A stretch of 53,803 nucleotides of DNA from an uncultured Saprospiraceae bacterium (GTDB lineage Bacteria > Bacteroidota > Bacteroidia > Chitinophagales > Saprospiraceae). The stretch is from the NCBI GenBank assembly GCA_937951685.1, contig CALFBG010000281.1, positions 1 to 53,803 on the forward strand, written 5' to 3'. The notes below the pieces were generated by a model, which was given only the letters and a program-made list of their open reading frames with translations, was not told the origin of the DNA and did not search any database. The translations under genes and the position numbers were made by a program. Shown here one piece after another: positions 34,634-43,850 of this stretch; position 1 is the stretch's first letter; each line of letters begins with the position of its first letter.

Positions 34634-35359
34634 AATAGCAAATTAAGTTAATGAATAAAATAAATAAAAAAATTAGTAACCATAATTAAGAGACAAGCCA
34701 AATTAAATTAAAGCTTATCAGTTAAAAAAGTATATCTTTTATAACATTTTGATTTCGTATTAAACATAGGCGTATTAGCCAGCAGTATTACCGCTAGTAA
34801 AGTAGTTTCTAAATAAAGGGTTGAAGTAAAATCAAGCTCAGCGTCAATCATAACCTTACACCAAGACAAGTCGTATTGCTCGAAAAAAGGAGAAAGTTAA
34901 TGCTGTCGATTACTAAATACTATCTATAGTAAAAATAAAATAGCCAATAAAGAGTAATCTTCAAACGCGGAAAATAATTAATGTAAAGGGGAAATACAAA
35001 GCGTATTATGTACGTAGCCAATTGTTACTTTTAAGTAAGTTTAAAAGGCTACTAAGTACCTGATGCATTTTTCCATAGTATATAATCCTGTTAATCAATG
35101 AAATAGGAATCAAACGATTACGCTACTTTTACTTTTTTTATTAGTAAAAAATCACAACGATCATTCTTTCGAATGGTATTAAAAGGCATTTTTGTATTTG
35201 TCAGGAGCGGAAAGGTGTACTTAGCTATAATTTATGTGATGACAACTTGTGTTTATAGGTCTAAGTTTAATTGATGATCTAAAGTACGGTTATTTTTTTG
35301 AAAGAAACAAAATAAATTTTATTTTTTTTTAATCTTAAGCAAAAGAATATTGATTTTCC
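34634..35359. other. Long AT-rich gap without genes
   Basis: About 730 bp in which neither strand has a gene-like frame. It must contain the promoter of the M57 gene (minus); GCAAATTAAG close to its start resembles a -7 box with one mismatch. A short inverted repeat TTTTACT...AGTAAAA occurs near 35127-35150. Nothing else stands out. Confidence 0.45.
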
Positions 35360-35367
35360 TATTTTTG
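35360..35367 (+). promoter_or_regulatory. Possible -7 element of the subtilase gene
   Basis: TATTTTTG matches TAnnTTTG, 100 nt upstream of the start codon. No TTTG at the right -33 spacing was found. Confidence 0.35.
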
Positions 35368-35466
35368 TCTCTATATTGTAGCACATACTCCGCTACTTTT
35401 AAATCTCCTTTTCTTACTCAAGCTTCAACGCCAAATTCATCATTCTTATTATCTAAATAACAAGAT

Positions 35467-38358
35467 ATGTTCATTTATAATAAAAAAAGCGCTATGCCTT
35501 CGATCTTGCTTTTGATATGCGGGCTACTACTTCCAATGGTAGGTTTCACTCAATCGGCAACACCCGGCGTTACTTGGAAAAAATTTACCCGGTCGGAAAA
35601 AATAAATCCCACCCAACGGTCTTTATATCTTCAGCAAACTTGCCTCGTAGAATTGAACGATCCCGTAAACTTACAAGATTGTAAAAAAAATAAAATTCAA
35701 GTTCAACGAATCCTAGATGATCGACACCTTATTATATATATCGAAAAAAATATCACCGCGAATCAAGTCCTACGCTTTAAAAATATTTGGTTAGCCAATC
35801 ACGATTGGAAACTTTCTCCTAACTTACTCGCTCGAGAAAAAAGAAAAGAAAGTACCAACAAAACTTTTTTAATCAAGTTACAACAAGCGGACTGTTTGAA
35901 TACCTCCCTACCAGCCTTTCGGGGAATAAGTTTCCAACCGCTCAGCCCAAGACTGATTTCCGCAAAAGGTCCCGCGCAACTATTAATAGACAACTTACTT
36001 CCGCTACCTTGCGTTCGTTCAATTAGTGCCGAAGCCCTAAAAGCAATTCCGGAAAGCCGCGTTTTTGATATGAATCTAAATGCCAATAAGATTAATTTGC
36101 TTAAGCGAAGTTATCCTCAAGCCAATGGTCTTGGAGAAGTCATCTCGATTAAAGAAAACTTTTACAACTTAGACGATTTAGACTTATTAAACAAGCACAT
36201 CAACTCTAGCATTGCTGCTAAAGCCGTCAGCAATCACACTACCGATATGGCAACCATCATTGCGGGTGCGGGCAATAGTTCTTACAACGGAAGAGGAATC
36301 GCGCCCAATGCACAAATTACTTCTTCTAGTTTTAATAACATCTTTCCGGACGCCATTACCGATTTCCAATTGCTGAATGTAAACACTCAAAACCATTCTT
36401 ACGGAACGAGCATCGAAAACTTCTACGGTAACCTCGCCCAAGCATACGATCAAAACGTTTTTGATCAACGCACGCTCCTTCATGTTTTCTCTGCTGGAAA
36501 TGAAGGATTTCAACCCGCCCCCGAAGGAAGCGGAACTTACACCGACATTAACGGTTACGCTAACCTTACCGGAAACTTCAAAATGGCCAAGAATGTATTA
36601 ACGGTCGGTTGTGTCGATACGGTCGGAAATTTAATCTACTTTTCTTCGAGAGGTCCTGCACATGATGGTCGAGTCAAACCAGAGATGGTAGCTTACAGCA
36701 CAGAAGGCACTTCCAACGCAACTGCCTTAGTCTCTGGCGTGGCGAGTTTGCTACAACAAGCATATGCTAATCATACGAATGGCTTGTATCCTCCCGCCGC
36801 CTTGGTCAAAGCAATCCTTTTAAATGCTGCTCAAGATGTGGATGTACCGGGCTTGGATTTCAGAACGGGCTACGGAAATTTGGATGCTTACCGCAGTTAT
36901 AAAAACCTGAACGAAGCATTGTATTTTACCGATAATATTGAACAAGATGAGGAAGTAACTTTTACCCTGACGGTTCCCAGTAACGCACAAGATCTAAAAG
37001 TCACCTTAGTTTGGACAGATGCTCCCGCACTCGAAAATGCCAACCGTGCGCTAGTCAATGATTTAGATTTGAAAGTCGTTGCTCCCGATGGAAGCACTAC
37101 CCTTCCTTGGATTTTGGATGCCGCTCCTGATTCTACGTCTTTAGCCAAAGCTGCTAGTCGCGGAGAAGATCATCTTAATAATGTAGAACAAGTTACTTTA
37201 GCGAATTTACCGCCAGGAGCGTATAAAGTCATCGTGTCTGGAACTGATATTTCCAGCAATGCACTTGATTTTGCGATTGCTTACCAATGGGATCAAAAGG
37301 ATGAATTTCAATGGACTTTTCCGACTCAAAATGATAATATGCCATTTGATGGGGAAACAACTAGCTATTTTCGTTGGGAAAGTACGCTTACTACCAGCAC
37401 CGGCAGTTTGGAGTATAGCTTAGATAATGGTAATAGCTGGATTATGATTGAAGCAGCCGTTGATTTGCAGCGCGGTTATCACCGTTGGTTGCTACCAGAA
37501 GGTTTGAATGGAGTGGCCATGGCTAGAATCTGTGCTGGAACGGACTGTTATCCAACCGAAACCTTCACGTTATCTACACTACCTAATCTTACCGTTGGAT
37601 TTGAATGCGGTGATTCTCTCCTCTTAAGTTGGGAAAATTACGAGCAAGCAACTAGCTACAATATATACGCCTTAAATGATGCTAGTTTAGATTCCGTGAA
37701 AAATGTCACTGAAAACTTCTTCATTTTCCAAAAATCTGATTTTGTGCAGCCCTATTTTGCGGTGCAACCCGTCTTTGCGGGAAATAAACAGGGCATACGC
37801 AGTGTAACCATCGACTATAATTTACTAAGTTCGGGCTGCTATATTAATTCATTTTACCTAGAAAATCAGGGACAAGCGGGACTAAATGTACTTTTAGACT
37901 TAGGAACAGCTTATGGAATTAGCGAAATCATTATTCAACGCTCAAATGCAACGGGATTTGTAGACCTTGGCACCATTACAGATCCCTCCCCACTATTTTT
38001 AGATTTTTTGGACCCAAATCCGGCCCAAGGCTTTAATCAATATCGTGCTAAACTCATTTTAGACAATGGAGGAATCATCTATTCCGAATTAGCCGACGCT
38101 TATTTTCTATCCAGCTTAGCCTATTTAGTCTTTCCCAATCCTGCTAGCATCGAAGAGGGCTTTAACGTGTTTTCGAAGGATTTTTCTACCGAAATCATGG
38201 ACTTTGAACTATTTAGTAGCGATGGTAAACTGTTACTTCAAAAAACCCTAGCGACGGATCGGGAATTTATTAGCACCACGGGTTTAGCTCCGGGAGTCTA
38301 TCTCTATCGAATTAGCACGAGTAGTCGTATTGAGATCAATAAAATTATTTTGCGCTAA
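35467..38358 (+). CDS. Secreted S8 subtilisin-like protease with T9SS sorting domain
   Basis: A 963-residue exported protein. The signal sequence (about 10-28) is followed by a pro-region to about 215 and an S8 peptidase domain (about 220-480). His is in NHTTDMATIIAGAG (H257), the oxyanion Asn in QNHSYG (N309), Ser in GTSNATALVSGVA (S416). The Asp position reads ISIKENF, with Glu230 instead of Asp. After it comes a P-domain-like beta region (about 485-605), further beta domains, and a C-terminal type A T9SS sorting domain (FPNPAS... LAPGVYLYRISTSS) for export and surface attachment. I kept the ATG at 35467; ATG 35494 is an alternative. It is a single-gene unit. Confidence 0.88.
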   Translation: MFIYNKKSAMPSILLLICGLLLPMVGFTQSATPGVTWKKFTRSEKINPTQRSLYLQQTCLVELNDPVNLQDCKKNKIQVQRILDDRHLIIYIEKNITANQVLRFKNIWLANHDWKLSPNLLAREKRKESTNKTFLIKLQQADCLNTSLPAFRGISFQPLSPRLISAKGPAQLLIDNLLPLPCVRSISAEALKAIPESRVFDMNLNANKINLLKRSYPQANGLGEVISIKENFYNLDDLDLLNKHINSSIAAKAVSNHTTDMATIIAGAGNSSYNGRGIAPNAQITSSSFNNIFPDAITDFQLLNVNTQNHSYGTSIENFYGNLAQAYDQNVFDQRTLLHVFSAGNEGFQPAPEGSGTYTDINGYANLTGNFKMAKNVLTVGCVDTVGNLIYFSSRGPAHDGRVKPEMVAYSTEGTSNATALVSGVASLLQQAYANHTNGLYPPAALVKAILLNAAQDVDVPGLDFRTGYGNLDAYRSYKNLNEALYFTDNIEQDEEVTFTLTVPSNAQDLKVTLVWTDAPALENANRALVNDLDLKVVAPDGSTTLPWILDAAPDSTSLAKAASRGEDHLNNVEQVTLANLPPGAYKVIVSGTDISSNALDFAIAYQWDQKDEFQWTFPTQNDNMPFDGETTSYFRWESTLTTSTGSLEYSLDNGNSWIMIEAAVDLQRGYHRWLLPEGLNGVAMARICAGTDCYPTETFTLSTLPNLTVGFECGDSLLLSWENYEQATSYNIYALNDASLDSVKNVTENFFIFQKSDFVQPYFAVQPVFAGNKQGIRSVTIDYNLLSSGCYINSFYLENQGQAGLNVLLDLGTAYGISEIIIQRSNATGFVDLGTITDPSPLFLDFLDPNPAQGFNQYRAKLILDNGGIIYSELADAYFLSSLAYLVFPNPASIEEGFNVFSKDFSTEIMDFELFSSDGKLLLQKTLATDREFISTTGLAPGVYLYRISTSSRIEINKIILR

Positions 38359-38454
38359 GCAATCGAAAAGCCCATTTTTTAGGATTCCGTTGCAAGGAGT
38401 GCCTCAAAGCGCAAATGACTAGCGAGGATTGAGCAAAATGTGAGATATTTAAGC

Positions 38455-38462
38455 TACCTTTG
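38455..38462 (+). promoter_or_regulatory. -7 promoter element of the DEAD-box helicase gene
   Basis: TACCTTTG matches TAnnTTTG. A TTG at 38429-38431 lies 23 nt upstream, slightly long spacing. Use of this site gives a leader of about 140 nt before the TTG start at 38607. Confidence 0.45.
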
Positions 38463-38529
38463 CGGCTCACTTTGAAGTTATTTAAAAGTTTAAGCCCAAA
38501 TATGCATTAGGTTTAGTTTTTTTTAGCAA

Positions 38530-38543
38530 GAAGTTGTTTTAAA
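38530..38543 (+). repeat. 14-nt intergenic word GAAGTTGTTTTAAA, copy 2
   Basis: Exact copy inside the probable 5' leader of the helicase mRNA, 64 nt before the start codon. Confidence 0.5.
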
Positions 38544-38606
38544 TGATGATGGATCTTAAATTCTACTTTTAAACAATTTCCAAATGACTTCTATAAAATA
38601 ATACCT

Positions 38607-40337
38607 TTGGGATCATTTAAAGAATTAGGTCTTTCAGACGAAATTTTGAAAGTACTGACGGAAATTGGGTTTGAGGAACCTAGCGACATTCAAGCAGAAG
38701 CTATTCCTCAATTAATGGATGGAGAACGAGATTTTATTGGCTTAGCGCAAACGGGAACTGGAAAAACAGCCGCGTTTGGTTTGCCACTTTTAGAACGAAT
38801 CGACGCAAAAAATTCAGCGACACAAGGACTAGTACTCGCTCCAACACGAGAATTAGGTCAACAAATTGCAGAACAACTCTATACCTTTAGTAAATACTTA
38901 AAACAGGTAAACGTTTTAGCCGTTTATGGTGGTGCTGCCATTGTGAACCAAATCAAAGCTTTACGCAAGCCACAACACGTTATCATCGCAACGCCGGGAA
39001 GATTAATTGATTTGATCAAACGGAAAGCCGTGAATTTGGAAGAACTCAAATTCTTAGTGCTCGACGAAGCGGACGAAATGCTCAACATGGGGTTCAAAGA
39101 CGAACTCGATCAAATCTTGAGCTATACACCCGACGAAAAATCAACTTGGTTGTTTTCGGCTACTATGCCTAGCGAAATCAAAAGAATCGTCAAAAAGTAT
39201 ATGGACGATCCAATTGAAGTTAGGGTTAACGCGAAGATGAAAGTCAACGCGAACATTGAACATCAATTCGTCACCATCCGACACTCTTCCAAAACGGCAG
39301 GTCTTACCCGCTTCTTGGATTTAACGCCCGATATTAGAGCCGTCGTCTTTTGCCGAACCAGAAGAGAAACACAAAGCCTCGCAGAGGAGTTACTCAAAAG
39401 AGACTACAAGGCAGATGCACTCCACGGAGACTTGTCGCAAGCACAAAGAGATCGCGTCATGAAACGTTTCAAAACAAACGATCTCCAAGTACTAATTGCT
39501 ACCGACGTAGCAGCACGAGGTATCGATGTCAATGACTTGAGCCACGTTTTTCACTACGACTTGCCAGACGATCACGCGTATTATACGCACCGAAGTGGTA
39601 GAACGGCGAGAGCAGGAAAAAAAGGAATTTCCATCGCCTTAGTTGGCGGTCGAGAAACCATGAGAATTGCACGCTTCGAAAAACAATTAGGGATTTCTTT
39701 TAAAAAGGTCTTAGTGCCTAAGCTCAAAGAAATCATGGAAGTAAGATTGAAAGCTTGGTCGCAAACGATTCTAAACCAAGAAGTACCTGACACGATTGAT
39801 GCGCAACTCGTCGCTGATGCAAACACAGAACTAGCGGCACTTTCCAAAGAAGATCTAATTCTTAAATTACTTGCTAGTGAACTCGAAAAATTAAATCGTG
39901 GCGCAGCAAATGATAAGATCGAAACAGAACGAGAGCGTTCTGGTGGAGACCGCAAACGTCCCCGCTGGGATAGAAGAAGTGGTGGCGATCGTAAAAACCG
40001 ACACCGCGGCAGTAGAGATGGCAGAGATCGCTATCGCGATAGAGATAGAGACCGCGATAGAGATCGGGATAGAGATAGAAATAAAGACCGGGACCGGGAC
40101 CGTAATGATCGCAGAGATCGTAGTGACCGACGAGAAGTTCGAGATACCAGAGATAATAAATTTAAACGCAAAGAAAAAGATACACGCGGACCAAAAGATA
40201 AAGAAAAGATCGAAAAAGTAGAATCTAAAGATCGTGCAGACCGCCCAGAACGCAAAAGAAAGCGAAAAGTAGTTGGAAAAATGGATGGCCGACCGGGTAA
40301 AGACAAGGATAAAAAGAAAAAGAAAAAAAGATATTAG
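38607..40337 (+). CDS. DEAD-box RNA helicase with Arg/Asp-rich tail
   Basis: A 576-residue ATP-dependent RNA helicase of the DeaD/CsdA type. The Q motif region (FEEPSDIQAEAIPQLMDGE) precedes motif I AQTGTGKT (47-54), Ia PTRELGQQIAEQL, II VLDEADEMLNMG, III FSATMP, and in the second domain VFCRTRRETQSLAEEL, IV-V ATDVAARGIDVNDL and VI YTHRSGRTARAGKKG. From about residue 440 the tail is an Arg/Asp/Lys low-complexity RNA-binding extension. The start is a TTG: no in-frame ATG exists between the upstream stop and residue 37, and homologues begin M-x-S/T-F-x-E-L-G as here. It probably unwinds structured RNA in ribosome assembly or at low temperature. Confidence 0.9.
   Translation: MGSFKELGLSDEILKVLTEIGFEEPSDIQAEAIPQLMDGERDFIGLAQTGTGKTAAFGLPLLERIDAKNSATQGLVLAPTRELGQQIAEQLYTFSKYLKQVNVLAVYGGAAIVNQIKALRKPQHVIIATPGRLIDLIKRKAVNLEELKFLVLDEADEMLNMGFKDELDQILSYTPDEKSTWLFSATMPSEIKRIVKKYMDDPIEVRVNAKMKVNANIEHQFVTIRHSSKTAGLTRFLDLTPDIRAVVFCRTRRETQSLAEELLKRDYKADALHGDLSQAQRDRVMKRFKTNDLQVLIATDVAARGIDVNDLSHVFHYDLPDDHAYYTHRSGRTARAGKKGISIALVGGRETMRIARFEKQLGISFKKVLVPKLKEIMEVRLKAWSQTILNQEVPDTIDAQLVADANTELAALSKEDLILKLLASELEKLNRGAANDKIETERERSGGDRKRPRWDRRSGGDRKNRHRGSRDGRDRYRDRDRDRDRDRDRDRNKDRDRDRNDRRDRSDRREVRDTRDNKFKRKEKDTRGPKDKEKIEKVESKDRADRPERKRKRKVVGKMDGRPGKDKDKKKKKKRY
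40026..40128 (+). repeat. Degenerate tandem hexamer array encoding Arg-Asp repeats
   Basis: Repeated units such as CGNGAT and AGAGAT/AGAGAC code for the RDRDRD tract in the helicase tail. Units differ at third positions, so the tract is held by protein-level selection as well as slippage. Confidence 0.7.
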
Positions 40338-40343
40338 ATAATC

Positions 40344-40382
40344 AGGGCTATTTTGTCGATCTTCACAAAATAGCCCTTTTTC
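40344..40382 (+). terminator. Intrinsic terminator after the helicase gene
   Basis: AGGGCTATTTTGT (40344-40356) pairs perfectly with ACAAAATAGCCCT (40365-40377), then TTTTTCT. The next gene starts only about 22 nt later. Confidence 0.9.
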
Positions 40383-40404
40383 TATCTTGTTGACTTGGTT
40401 TAAA

Positions 40405-41466
40405 ATGCAAGTGTTTATGCTAAATTTATCCCTGCGCTTCTCCCTCCAAACCCCAAAGCTCCTTTTCTTATATTTAGTTTCCCTTCTTTGGATCGCTCAA
40501 CTACAAGCTCAAGATACTTTTTCCATTGTAGCAATGGATACCATCACCGGAGAAGTTGGAAGTGCCGGAGCATCTTGCCTTGACCTCACCAGTTTTCAAG
40601 ATTTAGCGGCAGGCTTTATTGCCGAACTCGTTCCTGGTCTTGGAGCCATTGCGACCCAAGCGTACTACACGCCCACCAACCAAGCCAATGCCTTGAGGCG
40701 AATGAATAATGGGGACACTCCCGCAGCCATCATTGCTTGGCTTTTACAAAATGATGTTGACGGAACACCCGATCTCAGACAATACGGCATCGTAGCAATG
40801 ATCAACGGAACTCCTAAAGTAGCTGCACACACGGGAAATAATACGGATAATTACAAAAATCACATCATTGGCTCTCATTACAGTATTCAAGGAAATATCC
40901 TTTTGGATCAACAAATCTTAGATTCAATGGAATATTTATTTTTAAATACGACTGGCGATTTAGCGTGTAAATTAATGGCAGCTTTACAAGGAGCAAAACG
41001 GATCGGAGCAGACACGCGCTGTGCACCGAATGGCACTTCTTCCCTCTTTGCTTTTTTGAAAGTGGCACAACCAAGTGATACTTATTTGCAGCCTTCCTTT
41101 TCAATTGGTGTCAAAACCGCAGCAATGGATGGCATAGAACCGATTGATACTTTGCAAACACTTTTTGATCATCAGTATAACTGTGCCCTGCTGAAACAAT
41201 TCGATCCTCTCGCAACTCGCGCTGCTTTCCGAGTATTTCCAAATCCATTCGAGCAATTTTTCAAGCTCCAGCAACTTAAAAAGTTATCCGAAGCATTTGA
41301 AGTAGAATTATTTGATGTACACGGAACCTTAGTTGCAAAAAACACCTTAATCAAACAGCAACAAATAGATACCGCTCATCTTCCCGACGGCATCTATTTT
41401 CTCAAACTTTTTAATGAAAAAAAATCCTTCGTTCAAAAAGTGATTAAAGCAAAACCAAAGCCTTAA
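40405..41466 (+). CDS. DUF1028 protein with T9SS sorting domain
   Basis: A protein of about 353 residues: signal peptide (ending near LQAQ), a DUF1028 domain (about 35-250) and a T9SS C-terminal domain. DUF1028 features are DTFSIVAMDTITGEVGSAGA, GLGAIATQAYYTPTNQANAL, LRQYGIVAMINGTPKVAAHT and YSIQGNILLDQQILDSM. The fold is thought to be related to Ntn hydrolases, but activity is unknown. The final 80 residues (RVFPNPFEQF... LPDGIYFLKLF) are a T9SS type A sorting signal, so the protein should reach the surface. The start may be ATG 40405 or 40417. It begins just after the helicase terminator and lies 42 bp before the GH20 gene. Confidence 0.82.
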   Translation: MQVFMLNLSLRFSLQTPKLLFLYLVSLLWIAQLQAQDTFSIVAMDTITGEVGSAGASCLDLTSFQDLAAGFIAELVPGLGAIATQAYYTPTNQANALRRMNNGDTPAAIIAWLLQNDVDGTPDLRQYGIVAMINGTPKVAAHTGNNTDNYKNHIIGSHYSIQGNILLDQQILDSMEYLFLNTTGDLACKLMAALQGAKRIGADTRCAPNGTSSLFAFLKVAQPSDTYLQPSFSIGVKTAAMDGIEPIDTLQTLFDHQYNCALLKQFDPLATRAAFRVFPNPFEQFFKLQQLKKLSEAFEVELFDVHGTLVAKNTLIKQQQIDTAHLPDGIYFLKLFNEKKSFVQKVIKAKPKP

Positions 41467-41508
41467 TTGTCTATCGCTTATTTCCAACTCCTCTTCAAAT
41501 TTCTTTTT

Positions 41509-43755
41509 ATGTCTCCTAAAGCTATTTATTTTTTCACGCTCCTATTCTTGGCTTGTTCTTGTCAACCTACTGACTCCGTACATCAAAAAACAGCTCCCGT
41601 CAATTTGATTCCTCAAGCTCAACAGATTGATTTTTCGGAAGGTTATTTTCAAATTGATGCAGCTACTATTATCCTCAGTTCCCCCAGCTTCCAAGCCGAA
41701 GCCAACTATCTAAAAAAACTACTGGCAACGTCTTCTACTTTTGAAATAAAAACTAATACCGAGCAAGCTACTAAAAACTTTATTCAGCTCAAGGAAGATC
41801 CTAACCTACCATCAAAAGAAGCTTATCGCTTAAATATTCAACCCACTCATATTGAAATCAGCGCAGCAACTGCAAACGGAGCAATGCACGCCGTGCAAAG
41901 TCTACGGCAACTACTTCCAGCAAGTTTTCACCAGCAAGAAAAACGCGCAACTTGGCAAATTCCTTGTCTCGATATTAATGACCACCCTCGTTTTCAACAC
42001 CGAGGAATGCTCCTAGACGTTTGCCGTCATTTTTTTGACAAGCAAGTTATTTTTAAATACATTGATTTACTAGCTTATTACAAAATGAATGTGCTCCATT
42101 TCCACCTCACCGAAGACCAAGGCTGGCGCATTGAAATTGAAAAATATCCAAAGCTCAATACCATCGCCGCTTGGCGAACAGAAGCGGATGGTTCTCGCTA
42201 TGGTGGCTTTTATACCAAAGCCGATTTGAAAGAAATGGTTGCCTATGCCAAAGAGCGGCACATTACGATCATCCCAGAAATAGAACTTCCCGGTCACGCG
42301 CAAGCAGCCTTAGCAGCCTATCCAGCATTTTCTTGCGCGGGGGAAACAGCAAAAATTGAAGTCGTTAACGATTGGGGCGTTTTCAAAGAAATATACTGCG
42401 CCGGAAATGACGATACTTTCCAATTTTTAGAAGATGTCCTCACAGAAGTCATGGAGATCTTTCCTTCCGAATACATTCATATTGGTGGAGACGAAGCGCC
42501 TAAGTTTAGATGGGAAAATTGTAAAAAATGCCAACGCAGAATTAAAGCAGAAGGCTTGCACGACACCCACGAATTACAAAATTACTTTATCACTAGAATC
42601 GAAAAATTCTTAAATGCCAATGGTCGCAAACTAATTGGCTGGGACGAAATTCTCGAAGGAGGCTTGGCTGAAAATGCAACCGTACAAAGCTGGCGAGGAA
42701 TGCAAGGCGGCATCAATGCTGCTAATGCAGGTCATCAAGCAATTATGTCTCCAACGAGCCATTGCTATTTAGATTATAGCTTGGATATGATTGACCTAAA
42801 AAAAATCTACAACTTCGATCCAATTCCAAGTGACCTAGATACGGCAAAACACAAATTTATCATCGGAGGAGAATGCAATATGTGGACCGAGCACGTACCC
42901 GACGAAGCAACCTTAGATGCGCGCATTAATCCTCGGATGCAAGCCCTTGCTGAAGTACTTTGGACGTATCCACAAGAACGCAATTTCCAAGACTTCTACC
43001 AACGGATTCAAACCCACTACCCTGCCCTCAAAGCGTTTAAAGTTGCCTATGGACTCGAAGCTGTTCCTGCCAAAATTAATTCAAAAATCGAAAATGGACA
43101 ACTCACTGTTTTTGCCGAATCAAACCTTGCGGATTTAACGCTTAGCGCGAAATGGGCCAACGAAAAAGAATTTCAAGCAGTTCAAGCATTCCCGCTGCAA
43201 ACCAGTGGTGAGTATCAAGTACAAGCAAAAAAGGGAACGGAAAGGTATGGAGAAGTTATCAGTCAGCAATTTGAAGCACACCTCGCTTTAGCTAAAACCG
43301 TTGAATACCAGACCGACTACAACGATTGGTATCCTGCAAACGGCAAGCAAGCCTTAGTTGATGGGAAGATTGCTTCTCTTAATTTTAGAGACCGAAATTG
43401 GCAAGGCTTTTACGGAAATGATGCCATTCAAATTGTAGATTTGGGAAAAATAGAAAAGATCAACTCCGTAGCCATCAATTTTTATCAATACAATAATGCT
43501 TGGATTTTTCTTCCTCAAAGATTGTACGTTCAAGTTTCTAAGGATGGAAAAAAATGGCAAGACTATGGAATTGTTTTACCCAACGCAAGGGCTCAACAGC
43601 GAGGAAAATTTATTGAACAACTGAAAGTAGAACGCCCTATGCCGGAAATCCAATTTATAAAAGTTGAAATAGAAAATGTAGGAAAAGTTCCCGCTTGGCA
43701 CGAAGCGGCAGGCTCCGATGCTTGGATCTTCATGGATGAAATTATCGTGAAATAG
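41509..43755 (+). CDS. Beta-N-acetylhexosaminidase (GH20), lipoprotein
   Basis: A 748-residue lipoprotein (lipobox LFLAC near residue 13). It has the GH20b N-terminal domain, then the GH20 catalytic barrel: FQHRGMLLDVCRHFFDKQVI, MNVLHFHLTEDQGWRIEI, IPEIELPGHAQAALAAYP and the catalytic Asp-Glu pair in YIHIGGDEAPKFRW (D328-E329). The C-terminal part (from about 600) with DYNDWYPANGKQALVDG and VDLGKIEKINSVAINFYQY looks like a discoidin/F5-F8-type carbohydrate-binding module. It removes terminal GlcNAc or GalNAc from glycans by substrate-assisted catalysis. ATG 41509 is chosen because it starts the signal peptide; an upstream TTG is in frame. CutC and a beta-mannosidase follow. Confidence 0.93.
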   Translation: MSPKAIYFFTLLFLACSCQPTDSVHQKTAPVNLIPQAQQIDFSEGYFQIDAATIILSSPSFQAEANYLKKLLATSSTFEIKTNTEQATKNFIQLKEDPNLPSKEAYRLNIQPTHIEISAATANGAMHAVQSLRQLLPASFHQQEKRATWQIPCLDINDHPRFQHRGMLLDVCRHFFDKQVIFKYIDLLAYYKMNVLHFHLTEDQGWRIEIEKYPKLNTIAAWRTEADGSRYGGFYTKADLKEMVAYAKERHITIIPEIELPGHAQAALAAYPAFSCAGETAKIEVVNDWGVFKEIYCAGNDDTFQFLEDVLTEVMEIFPSEYIHIGGDEAPKFRWENCKKCQRRIKAEGLHDTHELQNYFITRIEKFLNANGRKLIGWDEILEGGLAENATVQSWRGMQGGINAANAGHQAIMSPTSHCYLDYSLDMIDLKKIYNFDPIPSDLDTAKHKFIIGGECNMWTEHVPDEATLDARINPRMQALAEVLWTYPQERNFQDFYQRIQTHYPALKAFKVAYGLEAVPAKINSKIENGQLTVFAESNLADLTLSAKWANEKEFQAVQAFPLQTSGEYQVQAKKGTERYGEVISQQFEAHLALAKTVEYQTDYNDWYPANGKQALVDGKIASLNFRDRNWQGFYGNDAIQIVDLGKIEKINSVAINFYQYNNAWIFLPQRLYVQVSKDGKKWQDYGIVLPNARAQQRGKFIEQLKVERPMPEIQFIKVEIENVGKVPAWHEAAGSDAWIFMDEIIVK

Positions 43756-43850
43756 TTTTAAAAGAACTATTTCATTTTGGTCCTAAATGACTTTATTTAG
43801 CACCTCAATTTTTAACTTTCAAAAATAACTTTTAATATAAAAAATAAGAT

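Noticed and set aside
40031..40306. Arg/Ser/Leu repeat frame antisense to the helicase tail
   Set aside because: It is the antisense reading of the Arg-Asp hexamer array and has no independent support.
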